From assembly GCA_003482405.1 (NCBI GenBank), contig DMZB01000096.1:1-8747 (forward strand): a stretch of DNA of 8,747 bases, given 5' to 3'. Shown here one piece after another: positions 1 to 5,730 of the stretch (the stretch's first letter is position 1; each line of letters begins with the position of its first letter). A model generated the notes under the pieces. That model was not told the origin of the DNA, did not search any database, and saw only the letters and a list, made by a program, of their open reading frames with translations. The stretch is from Lactobacillus sp. (GTDB lineage Bacteria > Bacillota > Bacilli > Lactobacillales > Lactobacillaceae). Both the position numbers and the translations under genes were made by a program.

Positions 1-311
1 TGCGTATGTAGCGCGCTAATGGGCGAGGTTGGCATAATCCCAGCGTTATTGAACAGAACATCAATGTCACCAAACGTTGTTTTGGCAAACGTCACCAAAC
101 TCTTGACCTCATCTGCATCCCGTACATCCACCGTTTGGTACGCTGCCTGGCCACCGGCCGCAGTGATTTCTTTAACGATTTCAGTGAGACGATCTGCGCG
201 GCGAGCACCCAACACGACCTTTGCGCCATTTTTCGCTAACAAACGCGCCGTTGCTTCACCAATTCCTGATGAAGCACCCGTAATCACAACAACTTTATCT
301 TTAACTGTCAT
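1..311 (-). CDS. Short-chain dehydrogenase/reductase (SDR), N-terminal part
   Basis: The minus strand encodes the first 103 residues of a classical SDR oxidoreductase; the rest lies beyond the left edge of the window. Visible motifs are the Rossmann nucleotide-binding TGASSGIG at residues 11-18, a VDVRD segment at 61-65 that normally contacts the adenine ring, and the structural NNAG at 88-91. Basic residues at the end of the second strand (GARR, about 36-38) suggest NADPH rather than NADH; this is inference. The catalytic Ser/Tyr/Lys lie outside the window, so activity cannot be judged. The ATG at 309-311 is preceded by an AGAGGAG-type ribosome site. It starts 11 bp after the cupin stop, so it is the third gene of the operon driven from the MerR-type promoter near 1124-1154. 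The substrate is unknown; family members reduce aldehydes, ketones or quinones. Confidence 0.93.
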   Translation of the reverse strand, partial: MTVKDKVVVITGASSGIGEATARLLAKNGAKVVLGARRADRLTEIVKEITAAGGQAAYQTVDVRDADEVKSLVTFAKTTFGDIDVLFNNAGIMPTSPISALHT

Positions 312-322
312 TTAGTTCTCCT

Positions 323-742
323 CTATTTATCTTCACTCAAAGCGTTATAAGCTTCGTCATCCACTGGTTCCAACCATTCAGAGGAACCAGTCGTAATGGC
401 AATGTGACTGAACCAGCTGTCTTTAGTTGCACCATGCCAGTGCTTGACACCATCATGAATCGTAACGGCATCCCCCGGCTTCAATAATTGTGCAGGTTTG
501 CCAGCTTCTTGATACCAGCCTTCACCGGCAGTCACCAACAAAATTTGGTAACCGTTATGGTGAATATGCCAGTTATTGCGGCAGCCTGGTTCAAACGTCA
601 CGTTAGCCACATTGACGTTAACGTTGTCATCGGCTTGAGCTAGTCCATTTAAATAACTTTGTCCAATGAAATATTGCGCGTAAGCTTCGTTTTTTTCGCC
701 CTGTCCAAAAATATTTTGTGCATCAAATTTTTCGTTTGCCAT
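323..742 (-). CDS. Small single-domain cupin protein
   Basis: This encodes a 139-residue single cupin barrel. Cupin motif 1 is seen around residues 52-75 with the metal-ligand cluster HIHH at 59-62, where a Gln (residue 66) stands in the usual Glu position. Motif 2 is around 88-105, with KPGD at 88-91 and HWH at 101-103. The histidines indicate a bound divalent metal. Small cupins next to carboxymuconolactone decarboxylase-like genes are common in lactic acid bacteria and are usually annotated only as cupin-domain proteins; the reaction is not known. The start codon at 740-742 lies 2 bp after the upstream stop, with an AGGAGGAA ribosome site (751-758) inside the end of that gene. Translation is therefore likely coupled, in a CMD-cupin-SDR operon. 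Confidence 0.92.
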   Translation of the reverse strand: MANEKFDAQNIFGQGEKNEAYAQYFIGQSYLNGLAQADDNVNVNVANVTFEPGCRNNWHIHHNGYQILLVTAGEGWYQEAGKPAQLLKPGDAVTIHDGVKHWHGATKDSWFSHIAITTGSSEWLEPVDDEAYNALSEDK

Positions 743-744
743 AA

Positions 745-1080
745 TTATTTTTCCTCCTCGTCGTCAGTCCAAATTTCCTTTGCGCGATTAAATGCTGACC
801 ATGCCTTAGGCCAACCAGCGTAAAAGGCTAAATGCGTGATTTCAGCAACGATTTCTTCCTTCGTGATGCCGTTTTGCTTGCCAATTCGCAGATGTGCTTC
901 TAATTGTTCGGTATTGCCGGCCGAAATAATGCTGGCGATGGTGATCAATGAGCGATCATGCGCGGATAACGCATCTTCTTTTGACCAAACCTCACCGAAT
1001 AAAACGTCATCGTTTAGTGCTGCGAACTGTGGTGCGAAGTCACCTAATTGTTTGCGACCTGCTGTTTGCTTTTTTGCCAT
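745..1080 (-). CDS. Carboxymuconolactone decarboxylase family protein
   Basis: This 111-residue protein belongs to the carboxymuconolactone decarboxylase (CMD/AhpD-like) superfamily. The family helix pattern is visible: an EAHLRIG segment at about 61-67, then GITKEEIVAEITHLAFYAGWP at about 71-91. There is no CxxC pair, so it is of the gamma-CMD type and not an AhpD-like peroxidase. The open frame extends 15 codons upstream to 1125, but the ATG at 1078-1080 has a GGAGGTT ribosome site (1087-1093) at proper spacing, so I chose it. It is the first gene of the CMD-cupin-SDR operon and follows the MerR-controlled promoter. In related operons such proteins go with quinone or carbonyl stress; true lactone decarboxylation is unlikely without the rest of the aromatic pathway. 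The function is inferred only to family level. Confidence 0.92.
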   Translation of the reverse strand: MAKKQTAGRKQLGDFAPQFAALNDDVLFGEVWSKEDALSAHDRSLITIASIISAGNTEQLEAHLRIGKQNGITKEEIVAEITHLAFYAGWPKAWSAFNRAKEIWTDDEEEK

Positions 1081-1086
1081 GTTAAT

Positions 1087-1093
1087 AACCTCC
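1087..1093 (-). promoter_or_regulatory. Ribosome binding site that fixes the CMD start
   Basis: GGAGGTT on the minus strand lies 6 bp before the ATG at 1080. It decides in favour of this ATG over the in-frame upstream codon at 1125, which lies only about 4 bp downstream of the -10 box, so little or none of a leader would precede it. Confidence 0.8.
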
Positions 1094-1123
1094 AATTCAT
1101 AACTGTTTCCTTGAATTGAATTC

Positions 1124-1154
1124 ATTAAAACACTTAAAGTGGACTTTAAGTAAA
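1124..1154 (-). promoter_or_regulatory. MerR-type promoter of the CMD-cupin-SDR operon
   Basis: On the minus strand a -35 element TTTACT (1149-1154) and a -10 element TTTAAT (1124-1129) are separated by 19 bp. Overlong 19-bp spacing is the hallmark of promoters activated by MerR-family proteins, which untwist the DNA to realign the two boxes. The spacer is almost entirely filled by the inverted repeat at 1132-1151. The promoter reads into the CMD gene with a leader of about 40 nt. Confidence 0.78.
1132..1151. promoter_or_regulatory. MerR operator 1, perfect inverted repeat
   Basis: ACTTAAAGT and ACTTTAAGT are perfect 9-bp arms around a 2-bp GG spacer, located between the -35 and -10 boxes. 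The core CTTAAAG-N4-CTTTAAG is the site I recall for Bacillus subtilis AdhR (YraB), which activates aldehyde-detoxification genes. The same core with one arm mismatch recurs in front of the merR gene at 1814-1833, which supports binding by that regulator. Confidence 0.82.
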
Positions 1155-1270
1155 GCCTTAATTAAAACTTTTTTGACTAATTAACGGCATATTGTTGTAA
1201 AACGCCTTTAAATCAGTCATTTAGTTACCAAATTTATTTAACAAAAAACTGTCGTTTACTCTTCCACCAA

Positions 1271-1304
1271 GAAAAAAAAGGCCTATGGAAAAATCCATAA
1301 GCCT
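1271..1304 (-). terminator. Rho-independent terminator after merR
   Basis: The minus-strand transcript forms AGGC.TATGGA paired with TCCATA.GCCT (1279-1289 with 1294-1304, one C/A mismatch) around an AAAA/UUUU loop, followed by a run of eight U (plus-strand A run 1272-1279). It lies about 40 bp after the merR stop and separates merR from the promoter of the CMD operon. Confidence 0.85.
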
Positions 1305-1345
1305 CATCTTCATTGCCCAAGCGATGTTGGGTGTAGTTTCATAAT

Positions 1346-1789
1346 CTAATCTTCATGGTCCAAACTTGCCAAATAGCTTGCAAAATCCTCATCATCGCTG
1401 ATATGGCCATCCGTTTTTCCTTGATACCAATCGATTTTATCGTTCAGAATGGTCAAACTGTGTTGAAGTTCCTCAAATTCTTGTAAAAAACGTCGACGCA
1501 CACCCTTTAATAACTGCAACCGCTGATCAATCGTACTGTCACCTTCAGCGCGCCAGACCACATACTGTTTAAGCTGGTCAAGCGTCATGCCAGTACTCTT
1601 GAGATGCAGGAGAAACTTAATCCACTTGGCATCAGCGTCCGTGTAATAACGCAAACCATTATCTGAACGATGCGGTTTAACCAGCCCCTCTTTTTCATAA
1701 TAACGTAGCGTGGGACTGGATAAGCCGGTGATTGTGGCAAAATCACCAATTCGATACTGCTTTTCTGTTGTTGAAACTTCTACTGGCAT
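1346..1789 (-). CDS. MerR family transcriptional regulator, AdhR-like
   Basis: This 147-residue regulator has an N-terminal winged-helix MerR domain: YRIGDFATITGLSSPTLRYY at 12-31, wing residues GLRYYTDAD at 45-53, then WIKFLLHLKSTGMTLDQL at 56-73. A helical dimerisation region follows and the tail (about 124-147) is acidic. The EGDSTIDQRLQLL and KIDWYQGK segments resemble the AdhR/YraB-type MerR group that answers to aldehydes and other electrophiles. The protein contains no cysteine at all. At the place where, as I recall, AdhR carries its sensing Cys52, this protein has His62, so the sensing mechanism must differ or the inducer is not a thiol-reactive compound. The ATG at 1787-1789 has a GGAGGGTT ribosome site (1794-1801). 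The matching operators at 1132-1151 and 1814-1833 suggest control of the CMD operon and of itself. Confidence 0.93.
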   Translation of the reverse strand: MPVEVSTTEKQYRIGDFATITGLSSPTLRYYEKEGLVKPHRSDNGLRYYTDADAKWIKFLLHLKSTGMTLDQLKQYVVWRAEGDSTIDQRLQLLKGVRRRFLQEFEELQHSLTILNDKIDWYQGKTDGHISDDEDFASYLASLDHED

Positions 1790-1813
1790 AATGAACCCTC
1801 CAAACTAAAAATA

Positions 1814-1833
1814 ACTTAAAGCTGACTTTAACT
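1814..1833. promoter_or_regulatory. MerR operator 2, in front of merR
   Basis: ACTTAAAG-CTGA-CTTTAACT repeats the operator found at 1132-1151 with one mismatch in the right arm. It sits 25 bp upstream of the merR start codon, the expected place for autoregulation. The flanking -35 and -10 boxes are poor here, so I do not define a promoter precisely. Confidence 0.68.
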
Positions 1834-1881
1834 CTAAAACACAAAAAAAGCCAGCCAAAAATAACTAACCCAATAGTTTTA

Positions 1882-1935
1882 TCCATTTGTGCCAATCAAT
1901 TCACCAATAATTGCTAATACCAAATAGACATAGCC
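1882..1935 (-). pseudogene. Probable remnant of an SMR multidrug transporter N-terminus
   Basis: The minus strand carries an 18-codon frame GYVYLVLAIIGELIGTNG, closed by a stop at 1879-1881. It matches the first membrane helix of small multidrug resistance proteins (EmrE/QacC pattern YxYLxxAIxxExIGT), including the essential membrane glutamate. No start codon is present; the codon before Gly is CTG and an in-frame TGA lies at 1945-1947. The remaining three helices are missing. It sits directly upstream of the merR operator in the same orientation. The call rests on motif similarity over 18 residues only, so chance cannot be excluded. The rest of 1834-2009 holds no supported gene. Confidence 0.4.
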
Positions 1936-2009
1936 CAGGATGCATCACTTCCAAATACGCTGATATTGCTAACCCAATCATGGTGCTAATCGTTTCTGTT
2001 ATAAAGCAA

Positions 2010-2036
2010 AAAGCCACCCACAACGAGGGTGACTTT
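2010..2036 (-). terminator. Terminator downstream of the DUF1003 gene
   Basis: Inverted repeat AAAGcCACCC / GGGTGaCTTT (2010-2019 with 2027-2036, one mismatch) around a 7-nt loop. On the minus strand it is followed by a U-rich run (CUUUUUGCUUU). It lies 64 bp after the stop of the DUF1003 gene. A plus-strand role is less likely because the T run on that side is poor. Confidence 0.65.
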
Positions 2037-2099
2037 CTGATAAAATTTTGGTCCTAGCTTAAATACAATAAGTTCAGTTTTGTCTTCTCAATCCCAACA

Positions 2100-2936
2100 T
2101 TATTCATTCGGTTTAGAATTTTGATGAGACTGCTTGCGACTCTGTTCATTTTTCGTTGTTGCCTGCGTCGCATTATTTGCGTCCTTACCATCGTCTACAT
2201 GGTCATCAAAGTACGTTTGCAAACGCCGCAACTCATTGACCTGAGATTCAATTGACCCCAGCATCTCTGTTTGAATTTTTTGAATCTGCAACATGTTTGG
2301 TTGATCCTGTTGAATCATGTGATCGACCTTTGAGTGCAACACCCGAATTTCTTCTTCCGATTTTTGGTTAACATGATAGTCGTTCGCTGATTCCATACGA
2401 TCATACTCGGCTGATCGATTCTGGCTCATCATGATGAGTGGTGCTTGAATAGCGGCCACCATACTCAAAAATAGGTTTAAAAGAATAAATGGATACGGAT
2501 CAAAGTGCGCACCAAACAGATGCAATGAATTTACGATAATCCACAACAACATAATTAGGACAAAGGAAATAATAAAAGGCCAGCTACCCCCGAAGTGGGC
2601 AACAGCATCCGCAACCCGCTGACCAACTGTGAGTGAGTGTTCCAATTGTTGACGAACATCGACCACCTGATAGGTATCCTTCTGCAATACCCGCGTAAGC
2701 TTTTGATTCAGCTTATGATTTTGGCGGTAGTCCTTCGCAATCATCTGATCCATCTTTAATAATCGATAATGAACCAAATGCTCACTACAGATAAAATCTT
2801 GGTTTGTCGCCTTTGGAAAGTCGAGACGAATCAACGCCCGCAATGGACCATCCAAATCTTCTAGGAAAACACCGTCTACGAGATCATATTCTTTATGATC
2901 AACGAGACAGTAAACCGTGCCGTTAAATTCCTGCAT
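2100..2936 (-). CDS. DUF1003 family membrane protein
   Basis: This 278-residue protein contains the DUF1003 core. GGSWPFIISFVLIMLLWIIV (residues 116-135) forms the first membrane helix. The strongly conserved FDPYPFILLNLFLS...QAPLIMMSQNR block (about 145-174) includes the second helix and its polar end. The N-terminal 110 residues are soluble and the C-terminal 100 are predicted helical/coiled coil with a Gln/Asn/Lys-rich tail. The family is widespread and its biochemical function is unknown; some members sit near ion transporters. The ATG at 2934-2936 has a GAGGTG ribosome site (2946-2951). A 37-codon ORF ends 23 bp upstream, and both probably share the promoter at 3123-3152. Confidence 0.92.
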   Translation of the reverse strand: MQEFNGTVYCLVDHKEYDLVDGVFLEDLDGPLRALIRLDFPKATNQDFICSEHLVHYRLLKMDQMIAKDYRQNHKLNQKLTRVLQKDTYQVVDVRQQLEHSLTVGQRVADAVAHFGGSWPFIISFVLIMLLWIIVNSLHLFGAHFDPYPFILLNLFLSMVAAIQAPLIMMSQNRSAEYDRMESANDYHVNQKSEEEIRVLHSKVDHMIQQDQPNMLQIQKIQTEMLGSIESQVNELRRLQTYFDDHVDDGKDANNATQATTKNEQSRKQSHQNSKPNE

Positions 2937-2959
2937 AGACTAAAACACCTCAGTACATG

Positions 2960-3073
2960 CTAAATTTCACGTGCGGCAAAGTTCACAGCATGGGTTAAAT
3001 ATCCAGTTATGAAATGCAAACACGCGGGACCGTCATCACTCGTTGAACATATATGATAATCTGCGTCTGACAT
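2960..3073 (-). CDS. Possible 37-residue small protein upstream of DUF1003
   Basis: An ORF of 37 codons starting at 3071-3073 is preceded by an AGGTGGG ribosome site (3078-3084) 4 bp from the ATG, and lies 50 bp downstream of a good promoter. The peptide (MSDADYHICSTSDDGPACLH..., ending FAAREI) has two Cys and three His and no membrane helix. It ends 23 bp before the DUF1003 gene, so it could be a small gene or a leader ORF of that transcript. I do not recognise it. Support is the ribosome site, promoter and co-orientation only. Confidence 0.45.
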   Translation of the reverse strand: MSDADYHICSTSDDGPACLHFITGYLTHAVNFAAREI

Positions 3074-3122
3074 AAAACCCACCTGCCTTTCCTAGTTTGA
3101 CTTGAGTTATTGCAACAATCTA

Positions 3123-3152
3123 AGTATAAATGACAGCGCCCATCTTTTTCAA
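3123..3152 (-). promoter_or_regulatory. Promoter of the small ORF-DUF1003 transcript
   Basis: TTGAAA (3147-3152) and TATACT (3123-3128) on the minus strand are separated by 18 bp, a good sigma-A-type promoter. It reads into the 37-codon ORF and the DUF1003 gene. A Fur/PerR-like palindrome lies 39 bp upstream of the -35 box. Confidence 0.68.
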
Positions 3153-3190
3153 GCAATCCTACCCAACTCTGAGCATTTTTTAATGTTCCG

Positions 3191-3205
3191 AGATAATAAT
3201 TATCG
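3191..3205. promoter_or_regulatory. Fur/PerR-like palindromic box
   Basis: GATAAT-A-ATTATC (3192-3204) is a perfect 6-1-6 palindrome. It agrees with the 15-bp Fur-family 7-1-7 consensus TGATAATNATTATCA at all but the two outermost bases, and short CCG/CGG arms (3188-3190, 3204-3206) flank it. It stands alone in the intergenic space between the 41-residue gene's terminator and the DUF1003 promoter. Its use as a Fur, PerR or Zur site is inference. Confidence 0.42.
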
Positions 3206-3243
3206 GCCCGCCTAACTTTTATGTTGACGACAAATGATTACGT

Positions 3244-3278
3244 GCAAAAAACGTCACCGGGCAAATCCCGATGACGTT
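3244..3278 (-). terminator. Rho-independent terminator of the azlC-azlD-small peptide transcript
   Basis: AACGTCA.CGGG / CCCG.TGACGTT (3250-3261 with 3267-3278, one C/A mismatch) around a CAAAT loop makes a strong hairpin. On the minus strand it is followed by a U run (plus-strand A run 3246-3250). It ends transcription after the 41-residue peptide gene. Confidence 0.85.
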
Positions 3279-3306
3279 TCCACTGTCGTTTGTAAACGAC
3301 ACATTA

Positions 3307-3432
3307 TTAGTTTTCAGATGTTTCTTCAATAACTGTTTCTGGTTTGCTCATTTGCCGTGCAAGTTTTACATCGCACAAAACCAAACCACCAGTCGTGATC
3401 AATAACAAACTAATCGCTAACAAGGTTTCCAT
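3307..3432 (-). CDS. 41-residue single-pass membrane peptide
   Basis: A 41-residue ORF with one hydrophobic helix (about residues 3-20, LLAISLLLITTGGLVLC) and then a charged tail with the segment DVKLARQM and an acidic C-terminus. The ATG at 3430-3432 has an AAGGTGA ribosome site. An extended -10 promoter (TGCTATACT) lies about 34 bp upstream and a strong terminator 29 bp downstream, so it is a well-bounded transcription unit of its own. Read-through from azlCD is also possible because no terminator separates them. I do not recognise the family; likely roles for such peptides are as small partners of membrane complexes. Confidence 0.62.
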   Translation of the reverse strand: METLLAISLLLITTGGLVLCDVKLARQMSKPETVIEETSEN

Positions 3433-3465
3433 AATATCACCTTCGCTTTGTCAGTAATTTTTAAG

Positions 3466-3474
3466 AGTATAGCA
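3466..3474 (-). promoter_or_regulatory. Extended -10 promoter of the 41-residue peptide gene
   Basis: TGCTATACT on the minus strand is an extended -10 element (TGn plus TATACT). The -35 region (TAGGTA at 17-bp spacing) is weak, as is usual for extended -10 promoters. Confidence 0.55.
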
Positions 3475-3520
3475 TGCTTTAGTTAAAATACCTAACCTTT
3501 TGCACAAACTGCCACCAAAC

Positions 3521-3847
3521 TTACATCACTGCCCGCAATATGGCCAACGAAACAACCCCCACGATCACAATCCATAGCAAGCTTTTCGTTATCACGGCCG
3601 TTATAACCGTTGGCACCGATGCAAACAGGTTTTCATAGTTCACACTCGGAAGATGTCCGAGATGTTGCGTAAATAAGTTTGTCACCCACAACGCTGTCAT
3701 GATGGTAATCGGTACAAAGCTCAATAGTTCAACCACTAATGGTGGCAAACTATGATTTTTAAGCAATACAAACGGCAACGTGCGTGACAGCAGCGTCACA
3801 ACACCACAGCCGACAATGGTTAACAGAACATAACTAGTAGAAAGCAT
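3521..3847 (-). CDS. azlD: AzlD-family branched-chain amino acid exporter subunit
   Basis: This 108-residue hydrophobic protein has the AzlD family layout: helix 1 at about 5-20 followed by the conserved SRTLPF at 21-26, helix 2 at about 38-59, and a C-terminal hydrophobic stretch at about 76-106. AzlD is the small partner of AzlC in the two-component LIV-E type exporter that removes branched-chain amino acids or analogues from the cell. Its start overlaps the end of azlC by 14 bp, typical of translational coupling of the pair. Length fits the family. Confidence 0.93.
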   Translation of the reverse strand: MLSTSYVLLTIVGCGVVTLLSRTLPFVLLKNHSLPPLVVELLSFVPITIMTALWVTNLFTQHLGHLPSVNYENLFASVPTVITAVITKSLLWIVIVGVVSLAILRAVM

Positions 3848-4550
3848 GTTTGATCACCACCCCTGTTGCACAGCCTAACAGCGTGCCCACAATTAATAGT
3901 AAATTTCCTGGAATAAAAATCAGCCCCAGGTAAATAATTACCGCTTCAGCTAAAATCACAATTAGTTGCAGCGACTTAGCCAGAGAGCGGTCCGCAATGA
4001 CTTGCAGATACAATAACCCGATAAACATTGCAACCAGCGCAAAGTCCAATCCCAAACGTTCAGGATGCGCGACCAGCCGTCCCAACAACGCTCCTACACC
4101 AGAAGCAATCATCCACGTGAAGTAAGCAATGAGGTTTGCTGTATTGAACCACTCAAATGTCATTTTGTGGCCCGTATAGTTCACCTTGTTCATGCTCAAC
4201 GCAAAACTTTCGTCGGTGAGTAACGCCCCGATTGCAACGTTACGCCACATGCTGTCATGCTTGAAATATGGTGCAACCACTGTGCTCATCAAAATCATCC
4301 GCGCGTTCACTAGGAAAACAGCCACCATGATCGAGACAACTGGATTATGAGATACAAGCATACTGACCATGATAAATTGAGCAGAACCGGCGTATGTGAT
4401 CGCCGACATGAGAATCACCATTAACACGCTGAGACCGACGGATTGACTGACAACTCCAAACGCCAATCCAATGCCAATGTAGCCAAACACGGTCGGTAAC
4501 GTATCCTTAATCGCTGTTTTGATATCGAGTTCGCCTGTCATGAAGGCCAT
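3834..4550 (-). CDS. azlC: AzlC-family branched-chain amino acid exporter permease
   Basis: This 238-residue polytopic membrane protein is the large subunit of the AzlCD/BrnFE-like exporter of branched-chain amino acids. Family landmarks are ITYAGSAQF at 51-59, a VNAR segment at 81-84 and LTDESFAL at 111-118. The following hydrophobic helices run to the C-terminus. The reading frame also allows GTG at 4553, but the ATG at 4548-4550 fits the AAAGGA ribosome site (4555-4560) better; ATG at 4541 is a third option. It starts 54 bp after the GNAT gene stop, with no terminator seen between. It may therefore be read from the ASCH-GNAT transcript or from a weak promoter of its own. Confidence 0.93.
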   Translation of the reverse strand: MAFMTGELDIKTAIKDTLPTVFGYIGIGLAFGVVSQSVGLSVLMVILMSAITYAGSAQFIMVSMLVSHNPVVSIMVAVFLVNARMILMSTVVAPYFKHDSMWRNVAIGALLTDESFALSMNKVNYTGHKMTFEWFNTANLIAYFTWMIASGVGALLGRLVAHPERLGLDFALVAMFIGLLYLQVIADRSLAKSLQLIVILAEAVIIYLGLIFIPGNLLLIVGTLLGCATGVVIKHAFY

Positions 4551-4604
4551 CACGTCCTTTTACTTTATTTTGTGGAAATTAACTCTTTCATCTTATCAGA
4601 TCGA

Positions 4605-5162
4605 CTAAAACTGTGGCCAGTCTTGATGGGCGGCCATCCAATCAGCACCCATGATGCCATACTCGTACTTGTCAAACCATTGACCATCTTGGTACAACGC
4701 CTCGCGGTCCACAACTTCACGTTTGAAACCAACACCTTCATAGGTGTGAACTGCGATATCATTATTGCCATTGACGCCCAGACGCACTTTGTACAGTCCA
4801 ATCTCGAAAAAGGCATAGGCCAGCATGCAGTTAATGGCATCTGTGCCATAGCCGTGGCACCGCTCCGCCGGGTCAACGATGCCAATACCTAACTCACAAA
4901 CCTGATTTTTTAATTCAATACCGTCAAACTCGATCCAACCAAGCGGACTGTCATCAGATTGTTTTCGAATAATCAGCATCATGGCATCAGCCGGTGTGTT
5001 GGCCAGCATTTTCACAAAACTGTCGTGACTTCTGACCGTCGCCAAGTCCCACTCACTGTTGCGGGCAAAGCCACCCGCCCACTGATGGGCCTGAAAGTAA
5101 TCCGCATCCCCATCGCGTGCTTCCGTTAACGTCACTAAATTACCTTTTAAAACATCCTTCAT
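4605..5162 (-). CDS. GNAT family N-acetyltransferase (copy 2 of a tandem pair)
   Basis: This 185-residue acetyltransferase is of the RimJ/RimL-like GNAT type. The acetyl-CoA pyrophosphate loop (motif A) is ERCHGYGTDA, with R101, G104 and G106. Motif B is NGNNDIAVHTYEGVGF with N134, A137 and Y141, the tyrosine usually acting as general acid. The substrate cannot be told from sequence; relatives acetylate protein N-termini, amino groups of small molecules or antibiotics. It overlaps the upstream paralogue by 4 bp (ATGA), so the two are translationally coupled. The paralogue aligns along the whole length, with an identical HGYGTDA loop and a near-identical VNGNN...IYEQVGF block, showing local gene duplication. 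Confidence 0.92.
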   Translation of the reverse strand: MKDVLKGNLVTLTEARDGDADYFQAHQWAGGFARNSEWDLATVRSHDSFVKMLANTPADAMMLIIRKQSDDSPLGWIEFDGIELKNQVCELGIGIVDPAERCHGYGTDAINCMLAYAFFEIGLYKVRLGVNGNNDIAVHTYEGVGFKREVVDREALYQDGQWFDKYEYGIMGADWMAAHQDWPQF

Positions 5163-5728
5163 TTTGTGGCCGCCTTTCCGTCACCAGCGTGCAACGCGCG
5201 CCATTCCGTTTGCAAAATACCGTAATTGTAGCGGTCAAATCGTTGTCCATCCTGATATAAGGCGGCAACATTCACGCCTTCTAGTTTGAAACCGACCTGT
5301 TCATAAATATGGATGGCAGCCGGATTGTTACCATTCACTTCCAAACGAACTTTATGCAAGTTAAGTTCATCAAACGCATATTTCAAAACAATTTGCAATG
5401 CGTCAGTGCCATAGCCATGGCCTTGCTGGCTTTCCACAATGGCGATACCAATGTCGCCACCGCGATTTTTAAGTTGCACGTCACTAAGAAAAATCGTCCC
5501 AACCGTTGCGTTTGTGTCATTAGTCCGAATCACAAAACCAAATTCGTCGGTTGCCCAGTGATCACCTTTGACGTCCTCTTTATAATCATCCGGCGTCCAA
5601 ACCCGTGCCATATCCATCGGCAACTGTCTAAACCATCCGTCAGCCCACTGCTCCTGTGCAAATAATTCAGTATCGCCTTCGCGTAACTCTGTCAAATGAA
5701 CTAACTGACCGCTCATAAAATTAGCCAT
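5159..5728 (-). CDS. GNAT family N-acetyltransferase (copy 1 of a tandem pair)
   Basis: This is a 189-residue GNAT enzyme of the RimJ/RimL-like group, paralogous to the next gene. Motif A is SQQGHGYGTDA (Q102, G103, G105, G107). Motif B is NGNNPAAIHIYEQVGF with N135 and Y142. The N-terminal half (residues 30-70), which shapes the acceptor pocket, differs most from its twin, suggesting different substrates after duplication. It starts 2 bp after the ASCH gene stop with a GGGGGAAG ribosome site inside that gene, so it is the second gene of the ASCH-GNAT-GNAT operon. The acceptor is unknown. Confidence 0.92.
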   Translation of the reverse strand: MANFMSGQLVHLTELREGDTELFAQEQWADGWFRQLPMDMARVWTPDDYKEDVKGDHWATDEFGFVIRTNDTNATVGTIFLSDVQLKNRGGDIGIAIVESQQGHGYGTDALQIVLKYAFDELNLHKVRLEVNGNNPAAIHIYEQVGFKLEGVNVAALYQDGQRFDRYNYGILQTEWRALHAGDGKAATK

Positions 5729-5730
5729 GT

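Noticed and set aside
19..315. 98-codon plus-strand ORF
   Set aside because: Antisense to the SDR gene, whose TGASSGIG and NNAG motifs are clear on the minus strand.
836..1102. 88-codon plus-strand ORF
   Set aside because: Shadow of the CMD gene; no ribosome site and no family features.
4565..4892. ORFs of 106 codons on both strands
   Set aside because: Out-of-frame or antisense readings over the second GNAT gene, which has intact family motifs and coupling.
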